A stretch of 64,000 nucleotides of DNA. It comes from Saprospiraceae bacterium. GTDB lineage: Bacteria; Bacteroidota; Bacteroidia; Chitinophagales; Saprospiraceae. The stretch covers positions 1 to 64,000 of the forward strand of contig JAJCYI010000167.1 in assembly GCA_029263015.1 (NCBI GenBank), written 5' to 3'. Below the pieces are notes generated by a model. It saw nothing but the letters and a program-made list of their open reading frames with translations. It was not told the origin of the DNA and made no database searches. This document shows positions 1-7,536 of this stretch, one piece after another; within the stretch, counting starts at the first letter, position 1, and each line of letters starts with the position of its first letter. Both the position numbers and the translations under genes were made by a program.

Positions 1-8
1 CCTGATAC

Positions 9-38
9 ATTGGCTATTTTTAGTGAAAAATAGCCAAT
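9..38. repeat. Perfect 13-bp stem-loop near the window edge
   Basis: Positions 9-21 and 26-38 are exact reverse complements around a 4-base AGTG loop (arm ATTGGCTATTTTT). It lies downstream of the truncated HNH gene on the minus strand. It could be a terminator or the subterminal hairpin of an insertion that cut the HNH gene; the sequence continues outside the window, so I cannot decide. Apart from a weak hairpin around 84-100, nothing else is recognisable in 39-133. Confidence 0.5.
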
Positions 39-133
39 TTCATAGAAATTCGCTGAAGTCGTGAAATCGAAAAACCTCTGTAACTAACTGATAGTTAATT
101 TTTTACAACGAATTTGTTTTTCTTAACGCAACA

Positions 134-256
134 CTAGTGGTCTATGGTAAATGAACTTGGAGAAAAAGAAGAGTGGGCATAGCAGTATTCACAATAGCCC
201 TTTGCTCTTTTCATAACTTGAGCACGGAGGCTCTTTGGAATAGTGGATTTAGGCAT
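134..256 (-). pseudogene. Truncated HNH endonuclease (N-terminus only)
   Basis: The 40-codon frame starts at ATG 256, overlaps the upstream gene by 8 bases (a translational-coupling arrangement) and ends in TAG at 136-134. It reads MPKSTIPKSLRAQVMKRAKG and then YCEYC, a zinc-type CxxC, ending in TIDH*. That is the usual opening of small HNH nucleases: a helix, a CxxC pair, and the D-H that begins the first HNH strand. The stop falls directly after the catalytic-type DH, so the rest of the ββα-metal fold is missing. In intact relatives the protein continues for roughly 60 or more residues. The sequence beyond the stop does not resume an HNH frame, so I infer truncation by insertion or deletion. 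Confidence 0.6.
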
Positions 257-656
257 TAACTGGAGGAGGCATTAGTCCTAATTCATTCATTAATTGAGGT
301 AATGATATTCCCTTAAGTTGTGACAATTCTATCAATATCCGCAACCGTTCATTACGCAATTTTTCATCTTTTTTGGTCAAAATTAAAAATTCCACACGTT
401 CTGTTTCTGTCATTTCCTCCATTTCCATTTTTTTAAGAAGTTCCTGAAAGCGATTCCTTTTTTCTTTAGGCAAGATAGATTGGTTATGAAGACTTAACAG
501 CTTTGCTTCCCGATAGCTTTTATTCTTTGATCTTTTCCGCGTAATCAGTGCATTTAATTCCTTAGTAAAAGACTCTAAGTCTTTGATCCTCAATTGCGCT
601 GCGTTTTTCAGCAGGTCTTTTAAGTCCAAGTTTGTTTGTACTGATGCTTTTGACAT
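249..656 (-). CDS. Conserved hypothetical protein, partner of an HNH nuclease
   Basis: This is a 135-residue soluble protein, charged and predicted mostly helical, with Lys/Glu-rich stretches (KEKRNRFQEL, MEMEEMTETERVEFL) and a short Pro-rich C-terminus (LMPPPVNA). It has no signal peptide or membrane segment. Its stop codon overlaps the start of a truncated HNH nuclease gene. Small helical proteins encoded just before, and overlapping, HNH nuclease genes are a recurrent pair in Bacteroidota and Cyanobacteria. The pairing suggests a modulator or antitoxin-like role, but that is inference from position only. The start is ATG at 656. I do not recognise a named domain. Confidence 0.7.
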   Translation of the reverse strand: MSKASVQTNLDLKDLLKNAAQLRIKDLESFTKELNALITRKRSKNKSYREAKLLSLHNQSILPKEKRNRFQELLKKMEMEEMTETERVEFLILTKKDEKLRNERLRILIELSQLKGISLPQLMNELGLMPPPVNA

Positions 657-728
657 TTATAATAATTTGACTATCAAAGATAAGAAAATCGATGTATCGG
701 GACAAGCACCGAGTAAGCAATAATCCTC

Positions 729-2504
729 CTATTCCACACTATCCCCTACCCCCACTTGTAAAAACTGCATTTCATATAACTCCCGGTACCGTCCATCCTT
801 GACCTGCAAAAGTTCTTCGTGAGTCCCAAATTCTTTTACTCCCCCTTTTTCCAGCACCAAAATTTTGTCGGCGTGGCGGATAGTAGAAAGGCGGTGGGCG
901 ATGATGATGGAAGTACGTTTAGCGATGAGTTGCTCAATGGCATATTGGATGACCCCTTCCGTTTCGGGGTCGATGGAAGAAGTCGCCTCGTCGAGGATCA
1001 GGATTTCAGGATTGAAGACCAGTGATCGCACGAACGAGATCAACTGCCGCTGCCCCATGCTCAGGGTCGCTCCGCGCTCCATGACCTGGTAATCGTAGCT
1101 GCCGGGCAGTTTTTCAATAAACTCATGTGCACCGATCATTTTGGCAGCGGCCAGTACTTCCTCTTTTGTTATATTCTTATTGCGGAGCGTTATATTTTCC
1201 ATCACCGAACCGGAGAAGAGGAAGACATCTTGGAGTACGACTGCCATGTGGTCGCGGAGGTATTGCAGGTCATAATCCCTGATGTTCACCCCGTCTATTT
1301 CAATGCTGCCTTTTTGGATCTCGTACAATCGGTTGAGGATGCTAATGGTCGAACTTTTGCCAGAACCGGTGCTGCCAACAATTGCCAGCGTTTCGCCAGG
1401 TTTTATTTCAAAACTGAGATCTTTCAAAACATAATTTATCCCGCTATAAGCAAACCAGACATTTTTGAAAACTATCCCACCATTCAGTTTTTCAGGAGTT
1501 TGTTTGCCATTATTGGATATAAAATCTGTGCGGTCGAGAAGCGAAAACACACGTTCTGATGCGACCAATCCCATTTGAAGGGTATTGAATTTATCGGCCA
1601 TCATGCGGATCGGGCGGAACATCATGTTGAGATAAATCGGGAAAGCGACCAACGTTCCAGGCGTAACGCCACCACCCAAACTGTCTCTGGCTCCCCACCA
1701 AATCATTAACCCAAGCGATGCCGCTGAAATGACTTCCACCACAGGATAGAAAATAGAATAATACATGATGCCATCAATATTGGCTTGCGTGTATTTTCGG
1801 TTTATCTGTTTGAATTTGGTCATCTCCTGCTTTTCTGCATTGAAAATTTGCACAACCTTCATCCCCGTAAGGCGCTCTTGCAGAAAAGCGTTCATGCGGG
1901 CAATTTCTTTTCGAACCTGCTGGAATGAGGTTTTTACTTTTTCTTTAAAAACATAAGTGGCAATAATGAGGAAAGGCATAGTGGTCAGGCAGACCAACGT
2001 CAATTCCCAACTAACTGAAAACATCACCCCCAACACCACAAAAACCATCAGAAGGTCAGCGATGATATTGATGACGCCCTGCGAAAATACCTGGTTGATA
2101 CTTTCTATATCGTTGATGGTTCGAGTAGTTGAAATCCCGATGGGAGTACGATCAAAATAAGTGAGCTTGAGTGAAATGATATGCTTGAATACCTTCTGTC
2201 TTAAATCCCTGACTACGGCACCGCCCAGCCAATTGGAAGAATAGAGAAAAGCATACCGCAGCGCACTTTCAACTATCAATACCCCTATGAACAGCATCGA
2301 CATTTTGCCAAGACCTGCAATGTCAAATTTAAAAACATATTCATCCATCATCGTCTGCACCAACCACGGACGCAAAATGGCCACCGGCGCTATCACGACG
2401 GCCATAACCGTTGTGAATGCAAACCGCATCCTATAAGGCCTGGCTTGGGCAATCACCCGTGCCAATATTTTGAAATCCATTTTTTGCTTGGCAGCTGACT
2501 CCAT
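729..2504 (-). CDS. ABC exporter, fused membrane and ATPase domains (MsbA/MdlB type)
   Basis: The 591-residue half-transporter has about six membrane segments in residues 20-310, followed by a nucleotide-binding domain. Walker A is GSTGSGKSS near residue 380, the signature LSMGQRQ is near 490, Walker B ILILDEATSSID follows, and the switch histidine is in IIAHRLSTI. Two copies should form a homodimeric exporter, or a heterodimer with a partner; lipids, drugs or peptides are the usual substrates and nothing here chooses between them. A longer frame would need a TTG at 2525; I prefer ATG 2504 (MESAAK). No partner ABC gene is adjacent, which favours a homodimer. A -7 box lies at 2605-2598. Confidence 0.9.
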   Translation of the reverse strand: MESAAKQKMDFKILARVIAQARPYRMRFAFTTVMAVVIAPVAILRPWLVQTMMDEYVFKFDIAGLGKMSMLFIGVLIVESALRYAFLYSSNWLGGAVVRDLRQKVFKHIISLKLTYFDRTPIGISTTRTINDIESINQVFSQGVINIIADLLMVFVVLGVMFSVSWELTLVCLTTMPFLIIATYVFKEKVKTSFQQVRKEIARMNAFLQERLTGMKVVQIFNAEKQEMTKFKQINRKYTQANIDGIMYYSIFYPVVEVISAASLGLMIWWGARDSLGGGVTPGTLVAFPIYLNMMFRPIRMMADKFNTLQMGLVASERVFSLLDRTDFISNNGKQTPEKLNGGIVFKNVWFAYSGINYVLKDLSFEIKPGETLAIVGSTGSGKSSTISILNRLYEIQKGSIEIDGVNIRDYDLQYLRDHMAVVLQDVFLFSGSVMENITLRNKNITKEEVLAAAKMIGAHEFIEKLPGSYDYQVMERGATLSMGQRQLISFVRSLVFNPEILILDEATSSIDPETEGVIQYAIEQLIAKRTSIIIAHRLSTIRHADKILVLEKGGVKEFGTHEELLQVKDGRYRELYEMQFLQVGVGDSVE

Positions 2505-2597
2505 TGAAATTGAAATGAAAATCAAAAAGGAAATTAAAATGAAGCCGTCACCAGGTCAGCGTATTTCATTTAAATTTAATTTTGATTAAAAAGCCCT

Positions 2598-2605
2598 CAA
2601 AGGTA
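2598..2605 (-). promoter_or_regulatory. Bacteroidota-type -7 box for the ABC exporter gene
   Basis: On the minus strand this reads TACCTTTG, matching the Bacteroidota primary sigma factor -7 consensus TAnnTTTG. It lies about 94 bases upstream of the ABC gene ATG, leaving a fairly long AT-rich leader. I see no clear TTG -33 element at the ideal distance. Confidence 0.45.
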
Positions 2606-2677
2606 GGGTTTTGGATTATGAAAATAATACAGGGAAAAGACTGCATATCAACAGGTGAAATTGAATTGTGTTGGAAT

Positions 2678-3439
2678 TCAAGCCAAGAAATTCTTCACCA
2701 ATTTTAGTAGCTCCACTGGTGCTTCTGCATGTACCCAATGTCCTGCACCGGCTACCGTTTCGATTTCTGCACTGGGAAACATTTTTTTGATCTCATCCTC
2801 ATCTTCATCTTCCATGTGTTTCGATTTTTCACCCCGGATAAATAAAGTCTGTTTTTCGAAAGGATCATCACCTCTGACGGAGTCGAGTATTTCATCATAA
2901 TGCCTGTACAAGACGGGCAGGTTCATTTTAAATTTATATCCCCCTTCTTTGTCGCTGGTAAGGTTTTTCATTAAAAACAATCTAATCCCTTTATCATCAA
3001 TGCTTTGAGCGAGGTGTTCATCCGCTTGTTTCCGGCTTTCGATGGTATCGAGATCAAGGGAGCTGAGAGCTTCAAAAATATCATGATGGCTACCAGGATA
3101 GGCTTTTGGTGAAATGTCAACGACCACCAATTTATCCACCATGTCTGGAAAATCGAGTGCAAACTGCATCGCCGTTTTGCCCCCCATCGAATGACCGATG
3201 AGGTGCGCATTGTATATCCAATTGTCCTCCATGAACTGCCGGAGGTCTTCGGCCATACTTGAATAGTCGTGCGAATCGACATGTGGTGAACGGCCATGAT
3301 TGCGCTGGTCAACAATGTAAACAGTATTTTCCTCCGCCAACTTTTTGGCAATCGTTTGCCAGTTGTCGAGGGTGCCAAACAAGCCGTGCAGGATGATGAC
3401 CGGATCGCCCTGACCAAATTCTTTGTAGTTGAGCTGCAT
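2678..3439 (-). CDS. Alpha/beta-fold hydrolase (YbfF-like esterase family)
   Basis: The protein is 253 residues, the usual size for single-domain hydrolases of this fold. The oxyanion-hole motif HGLFGTLDNW is near residue 19, and the nucleophile elbow GHSMGG near residue 85 carries the catalytic Ser. The motif VDQRNHGRSPH between them is typical of the YbfF group. A C-terminal histidine in GAGHWVHAEAP completes the triad. There is no signal peptide, so it should be cytosolic. The substrate is probably an acyl or thio-ester and is not predictable. It is a single-gene transcript from the box at 3473-3466; a foldback insertion sits directly upstream of that box. Confidence 0.85.
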   Translation of the reverse strand: MQLNYKEFGQGDPVIILHGLFGTLDNWQTIAKKLAEENTVYIVDQRNHGRSPHVDSHDYSSMAEDLRQFMEDNWIYNAHLIGHSMGGKTAMQFALDFPDMVDKLVVVDISPKAYPGSHHDIFEALSSLDLDTIESRKQADEHLAQSIDDKGIRLFLMKNLTSDKEGGYKFKMNLPVLYRHYDEILDSVRGDDPFEKQTLFIRGEKSKHMEDEDEDEIKKMFPSAEIETVAGAGHWVHAEAPVELLKLVKNFLA

Positions 3440-3465
3440 TAAAAAGTCTTATGCTTAAAAAGGGG

Positions 3466-3473
3466 CAAAGGTA
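3466..3473 (-). promoter_or_regulatory. -7 box for the alpha/beta hydrolase gene
   Basis: The minus strand reads TACCTTTG (TAnnTTTG consensus), with a TTG at 3493-3491 about 17 bases further upstream as a possible -33 element. The TTG lies inside the arm of the inserted foldback at 3484-3592. The insertion may therefore have replaced the original upstream half of this promoter. Confidence 0.5.
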
Positions 3474-3604
3474 AATGAACGGGTGTATTTCAAGATGTCG
3501 GTAAGAAGGTAGGCCGGATTTCCCAATCCGGCTGAAAACAGGGCGGATTGGGAAATCCGGCCTACGTTTCCACCGACATTTTGAAATACACCTAAATGAA
3601 CGGG
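3472..3604. mobile_element. 109-bp foldback insertion with 12-bp direct repeats
   Basis: The 12-bp sequence TAAATGAACGGG occurs at 3472-3483 and again at 3593-3604. Between them lies a foldback whose arms, 3482-3502 and 3572-3592, are reverse complements at 20 of 21 positions (arm begins GGTGTATTTCAA). The flanking duplication is what a target-site duplication left by insertion would look like. The element has no coding capacity and carries a second, GC-rich double hairpin in its centre (3509-3565). Confidence 0.65.
3509..3565. repeat. Double hairpin, GTA...TAC family
   Basis: Arms 3509-3530 and 3544-3565 are exact reverse complements for 22 bases, beginning GTAGGCCGGATTTCCC. Each arm is also nearly self-complementary (CCGGATTTCCCAATCCGG). 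The same grammar, GTA(C/G) followed by a [CG]GATTNCC-type palindrome and closed by its inverted copy, recurs at 9512-9566, 16306-16375 and 34313-34374. Confidence 0.7.
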
Positions 3605-3627
3605 GATTTAAGGAGGAAAAAAATTAA

Positions 3628-3645
3628 TAACGTATTATTACGTTA
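3628..3645. promoter_or_regulatory. Candidate BlaI-type operator
   Basis: This is a perfect dyad, TAACGTA-TTAT-TACGTTA, 41 bases upstream of the blaI-like gene's -7 box. BlaI/MecI repressors bind dyads near their own promoters, and the location fits autorepression. The sequence differs from the staphylococcal TACA/TGTA operator, so the assignment rests on symmetry and position. Confidence 0.45.
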
Positions 3646-3685
3646 AAAAACTATAAATTTAGTTTCTTAACTGAAATGTTCATTT

Positions 3686-3693
3686 TATCTTTG
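3686..3693 (+). promoter_or_regulatory. -7 box for the blaI-blaR1-like operon
   Basis: TATCTTTG fits the Bacteroidota -7 consensus TAnnTTTG and lies 28 bases before the ATG at 3722. The 18-bp dyad is just upstream, where a bound repressor could block sigma-factor contact. Confidence 0.55.
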
Positions 3694-3721
3694 CCCAATC
3701 AAAAGCAAAAAGTCACATTTT

Positions 3722-4084
3722 ATGGCACAATTAACAAAGGTAGAAGAAGACATCATGCACATCATCTGGCGGCTGGAGCGCTGCATCGTGAGCGATATTT
3801 TGAACGAGATAAAAGAAGAAAGCGGCAGTAAACCGCCCCACAGCACCATTTCTTCCATTGCCCGCATCCTCGAAACCAAAGGGTTTGTTTCACACAAGGC
3901 TTATGGCCGAACGTATGAATATTTCCCAGTCGTTTCAAAAGAAGAATATACCAAAGCCACGCTCAACAAACTGGTGTCCAATTACTTTGAAGGGTCGATG
4001 AGCAACCTCGTTTCCTATTTGGTAAAAGAAGAAAAGATCAACATGGACGAACTATCGCAGATGGTCGAGAAATTGAAAGATTGA
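3722..4084 (+). CDS. BlaI/MecI/CopY-family transcriptional repressor
   Basis: The 120-residue winged-helix protein matches the family's usual length. It opens with LTKVEEDIMHIIWRLERC, the canonical first helix, and has the recognition-helix region SKPPHSTISSIARILETKGF near residues 35-60. The segment VSHKAYGRTYEYFPVVSKEEY follows as the wing, and a C-terminal dimerisation helix ends ELSQMVEKLKD. Such repressors are cleaved or released when a partner BlaR1 protease senses a signal. The next gene, 66 bases downstream on the same strand, is BlaR1-like, so the two form a typical operon. The gap contains a 7-bp GC hairpin (4099-4127). The signal need not be a beta-lactam: no beta-lactamase gene is nearby. 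Confidence 0.92.
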   Translation: MAQLTKVEEDIMHIIWRLERCIVSDILNEIKEESGSKPPHSTISSIARILETKGFVSHKAYGRTYEYFPVVSKEEYTKATLNKLVSNYFEGSMSNLVSYLVKEEKINMDELSQMVEKLKD

Positions 4085-4150
4085 CAAAAGCGGTTGTCCG
4101 CTGGCCCCGTCAGTCCAATAGCCAGCGGCCAGTAGCAAAAAGCAAATCGA

Positions 4151-6829
4151 ATGCTATCATATATACTAAAAGTCACCCTCTGCTGGTCGCTTTTTTACTT
4201 ATTGTATCAAGCTTGGTTGAGCAAAGAGACTTTTTTTAGCGTCAACCGCTGGTATCTTTTGGGCACTGTTTTATTGAGCCTTGCTATACCGGCCATCGAC
4301 ATACAATGGTTCATTCCTGTGCAGGAAGAATCGACATTGGTTTACTACCTCCAACCAATAACCATTGGCGTGGATCAGCTTGAAAATGTGATTTTTACAG
4401 CCTCTACCGACTCAAAAACCATCAACTGGTGGGCGGGGCTCACCTTAGTTTATTGGATAGGAGTGGTCGTTGCCTTATTCCGCTTTGGGTACGGGCTTTT
4501 TTCAATAAACCATCTTTACCTAAAAGGCGAAAAGATTGTCCAGCAAGGTTATCATTTCGTGAGTACGCCCACTCCTCATGTCCCTTTCTCATTTTTCAAA
4601 AACCTGTTTTGGAGCAAAACATTTGAAGTGGCCGAAACAGACCGACAGAGTATTTTGCGACATGAGGAAGCACATATTTTCCAATGGCATAGTTTGGATA
4701 TTATTTTCTTGGAAATACTGGGCGTTATTTTTTGGTGCAGTCCATTTATTTACCTCTATAAAAAAGCTGTGAAAACCAACCATGAATACCTGGCGGACAA
4801 TTTTGTGCTTGCACATGCCAGCCGCAAAAAATATGGTCGACTGTTATTAAGGCAATCGCAGTCCGGAATGCCGATTGCCATCACCAATTCTTTATTTTCT
4901 TCACAATTAAAACAACGTATTGTTATGATGACTAAAACTAAATCTACTAAAACCGCTTCCCTAAAGTACCTATTTGGACTGCCGCTGATGGCATTAATGC
5001 TATTGGCTTTTTCTTTTGGACAAAAAGCACCTGAGTTACAAGGCCGAATTCATCCAGTTTATAAATCTAAGATAGCTGTTGATACCTTGCCTCACGGCGA
5101 AATTTTCAAAGTAGTGGAAGAGATGCCACAATTCCCAGGCTGCGAAGAAGTAGCTGATCCAGGAAAACGAAACCTCTGTTCCCAAAAGAAAATGCTGGCC
5201 TTCATTTACGAAAACGTGAAATACCCAAAAGAAGCGCGTGAGGCGGGCACTGAGGGCATGGTCGTGGTGAGCTTCATCGTCGAAAAAGATGGCAGCATTG
5301 CCGACGCTGAGATTGTCCGCTCCATTGGTAGCGGTTGCGACGAGGAGGTGCTACGGGTTGTTTATCTGATGCCAAATTGGAAACCCGGAAAGCAAAATGG
5401 GAAAAAAGTGAGGGTGCATTATAACCTCCCCGTGAAATTTAAACTGGATGACGACTCTAAGAAAATTGAAAAAAATTATCTCGGGATTGACATTCCCCCA
5501 GCTTTCCAAGGCTGTGAGCACCTTTCAGGGAATGAACGGCAAGCGTGTACTTCTAAAATGGCAAAACATTTCATTGCCCAGAACGTGAATTTTTCTGAAA
5601 AGGCAGTCAAAGAAAGCATCAGCGATATTTTGCTCGCCAATTTTACAATAGGTGCCGATGGAATAGTCAAAGATGTTGAATTGGAACAGCGGCTCGGCAA
5701 TGGCTGTGATGAAGAAGTAATCCGCACAATCAAAAACATGCCCAAGTGGACCCCTGCCGAAAAGGGTGGCAAACCGACCGAAGTGGTATTTCACGGTATG
5801 CAATTGAAGTTTGATTTCAGGTCAGAACCACATGTTTTCAAAGTGGTGGACGAGATGCCCCTCTTCCCTGGCTGTGAAGAGGTAACTGAAATCGGAAAAC
5901 GAAACCTCTGTTCCCAAAAGAAATTGCTGACCTTCATCTACGAAAACGTGAAATACCCAAAAGAAGCGCGTGAGGCGGGCATCGAAGGCATGGCAGTGGT
6001 GAGATTCGTTGTCGAAAAAGACGGCAGCATCGCAGACGCCGAGATTGTCCGTTCTATTGGCAGTGGCTGTGACGAGGAAGTGCTGAGAGTGGTTTACCTG
6101 ATGCCAAACTGGACACCAGGCAAACAAGAAGGGAAGCCAGTTCGGGTACAATTCAACCTTCCTGTAAGATTCAAATTGGATTCAGAAGCTCCATCCAACA
6201 AGAAAATAGCTGGAGATCACATGCCCCGTTTTGCTGCTTGCGATGATGCTGACGACAAAACAAAATGTGCCAATTCCAAGATGTTCGACTTCATCCTCAA
6301 AAACCTGAAATACCCGGAAACTGCAAAAGAAGATGGCGTGGAAGGCATGGTCGTGGTGAAATTCAAAGTTGCAACCGATGGCGCTATTCAAGAAGCAGAA
6401 GTGATTAAAGGAATCGGTAGCAGTTGCGATGAGGAAGCTTTACGGGTCGTCAACCTTATGCCAAATTGGGTGGCTGGCGTAAAAGGAGGAAAAGCTGTCA
6501 ATGTTGAAATGAAACTTCCTTTCAAATTTGCACTTCCCCAAAAAGCCCCAGCCCAAAAAGTTGAGGTATTCGAGGTCTATCCAAACCCATCGAGCGAGAA
6601 TGGTTTTACGCTGAAATACCAGACCAAAGCAGGCCCGATCCGTTTAAGGATAACCGACATGGCCGGCAGGGAACGATCCAGAATCCCCATTGAGGATTAC
6701 GATGGAACTGTACAGGAAGTCCGCTTCGATTGGGTGTTCCAAAAGAATGCCACACGGGAAAATGTGGTGGTGAGCATCCTGGACGAAAATGGGAAGGTGT
6801 TGAAAAGCACAACGGTCGTCATTCAGTAG
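4151..6829 (+). CDS. BlaR1-like M56 protease with four TonB-C-like domains and a sorting-type tail
   Basis: This 892-residue protein has an N-terminal block of membrane segments (about residues 1-20, 33-53 and 90-115) and the M56 zinc-protease motif HEEAH at 171-175, with a further segment near 275-292. The periplasmic part is not a penicillin sensor. It holds four repeats of roughly 110-120 residues that resemble the TonB C-terminal domain: AREAG(T/I)EGM-V-V-FxVEKDGSI, GCDEEVLR, then MPNWxPGK. Each repeat also carries a CEE...C...K segment. Repeats 1 and 3 are close to identical in DNA (about 5105-5450 and 5845-6175), implying recent internal duplication. The last 80 residues (VYPNPSSENGF...) look like a T9SS type A sorting domain. 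A membrane protease ending in a sorting tail is unusual. Confidence 0.85.
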   Translation: MLSYILKVTLCWSLFYLLYQAWLSKETFFSVNRWYLLGTVLLSLAIPAIDIQWFIPVQEESTLVYYLQPITIGVDQLENVIFTASTDSKTINWWAGLTLVYWIGVVVALFRFGYGLFSINHLYLKGEKIVQQGYHFVSTPTPHVPFSFFKNLFWSKTFEVAETDRQSILRHEEAHIFQWHSLDIIFLEILGVIFWCSPFIYLYKKAVKTNHEYLADNFVLAHASRKKYGRLLLRQSQSGMPIAITNSLFSSQLKQRIVMMTKTKSTKTASLKYLFGLPLMALMLLAFSFGQKAPELQGRIHPVYKSKIAVDTLPHGEIFKVVEEMPQFPGCEEVADPGKRNLCSQKKMLAFIYENVKYPKEAREAGTEGMVVVSFIVEKDGSIADAEIVRSIGSGCDEEVLRVVYLMPNWKPGKQNGKKVRVHYNLPVKFKLDDDSKKIEKNYLGIDIPPAFQGCEHLSGNERQACTSKMAKHFIAQNVNFSEKAVKESISDILLANFTIGADGIVKDVELEQRLGNGCDEEVIRTIKNMPKWTPAEKGGKPTEVVFHGMQLKFDFRSEPHVFKVVDEMPLFPGCEEVTEIGKRNLCSQKKLLTFIYENVKYPKEAREAGIEGMAVVRFVVEKDGSIADAEIVRSIGSGCDEEVLRVVYLMPNWTPGKQEGKPVRVQFNLPVRFKLDSEAPSNKKIAGDHMPRFAACDDADDKTKCANSKMFDFILKNLKYPETAKEDGVEGMVVVKFKVATDGAIQEAEVIKGIGSSCDEEALRVVNLMPNWVAGVKGGKAVNVEMKLPFKFALPQKAPAQKVEVFEVYPNPSSENGFTLKYQTKAGPIRLRITDMAGRERSRIPIEDYDGTVQEVRFDWVFQKNATRENVVVSILDENGKVLKSTTVVIQ

Positions 6830-6841
6830 TAACAAGACAAT

Positions 6842-6875
6842 AAAAAAGGGGGCAGAAAATTCTGCCCCCTTTTTT
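6842..6875. terminator. Bidirectional terminator between convergent genes
   Basis: GGGGGCAGAA and TTCTGCCCCC form a 10-bp stem flanked by A6 on the left and T7 on the right, so it can act as an intrinsic terminator for both the BlaR1-like gene (plus) and the Uma2 gene (minus), which end on either side. Confidence 0.85.
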
Positions 6876-6892
6876 GATTGGAACAATCCCAT

Positions 6893-7459
6893 TTATTCCG
6901 AGAATATACCTTTCACCTCCAGTTCTAAACCTTTGAGCACTTTGGAAGCGACTTTGCCTTCTCCTGCAGCAAAAGAAAAAGGTTCGTAAACGCCTTTTTT
7001 ATTTTCGTAAATTTCAATGGTTTTATTGTTGGGGTCAACGATCCAATATTCCCGGACCCCTCTTTTTTCATAAATGTTTTTTTTGTCAAACCGGTCTTTT
7101 AGCGTGGAACTCGGTGAAAGGATTTCCACGATCAAATCAGGGGCACCCCTGACAATGCCCTCTCCTCCATAATCCAATATATTTTTGTTTTTTTTGCTTA
7201 CAAAAAATAAGTCTGGGATCAGGTGGGTATAGTCGTCCAAGTAAACGTCGGTAGGGGCGGTAAATACTTTCCCCATTTTTTTTGTGCGGACAAATTTCAG
7301 CATTTCAAAATTTATGTTCTGAGACGTTTCTTGATGCCGGAGGCTTGGGGATGATTTTTTCACGATTTCACCATTGATTAATTCATAATATGCGTCCTCG
7401 CCTTCAAACTCCATTTGAAGGAATTCTTTTACCGTTATTTTTTTTTCCGCTACAAGCAT
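6893..7459 (-). CDS. Uma2-family (DUF820) putative endonuclease
   Basis: The 188-residue protein has the typical size and motif order of the Uma2 family, a PD-(D/E)XK-fold group expanded in Cyanobacteria and found in Bacteroidota. It has YYELINGEIVKKSSPSLRHQ near residue 22, then the acidic catalytic region PDLIVEILSPSS near 108, DRFDKKNIYEKRGVREYWIVDP, and a beta-rich C-terminus. Nuclease activity is inferred from the fold and is rarely shown experimentally. It is a single gene with no obvious partner, convergent with the BlaR1-like gene across a shared terminator. The start is ATG at 7459. Confidence 0.85.
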   Translation of the reverse strand: MLVAEKKITVKEFLQMEFEGEDAYYELINGEIVKKSSPSLRHQETSQNINFEMLKFVRTKKMGKVFTAPTDVYLDDYTHLIPDLFFVSKKNKNILDYGGEGIVRGAPDLIVEILSPSSTLKDRFDKKNIYEKRGVREYWIVDPNNKTIEIYENKKGVYEPFSFAAGEGKVASKVLKGLELEVKGIFSE

Positions 7460-7536
7460 AAAAATTGTGTTTTAAAAAACTTCAAGCAAGTTATTAAAAA
7501 ACGCATGAAAAAGAAAATGGATCACTGCACTTCTTT

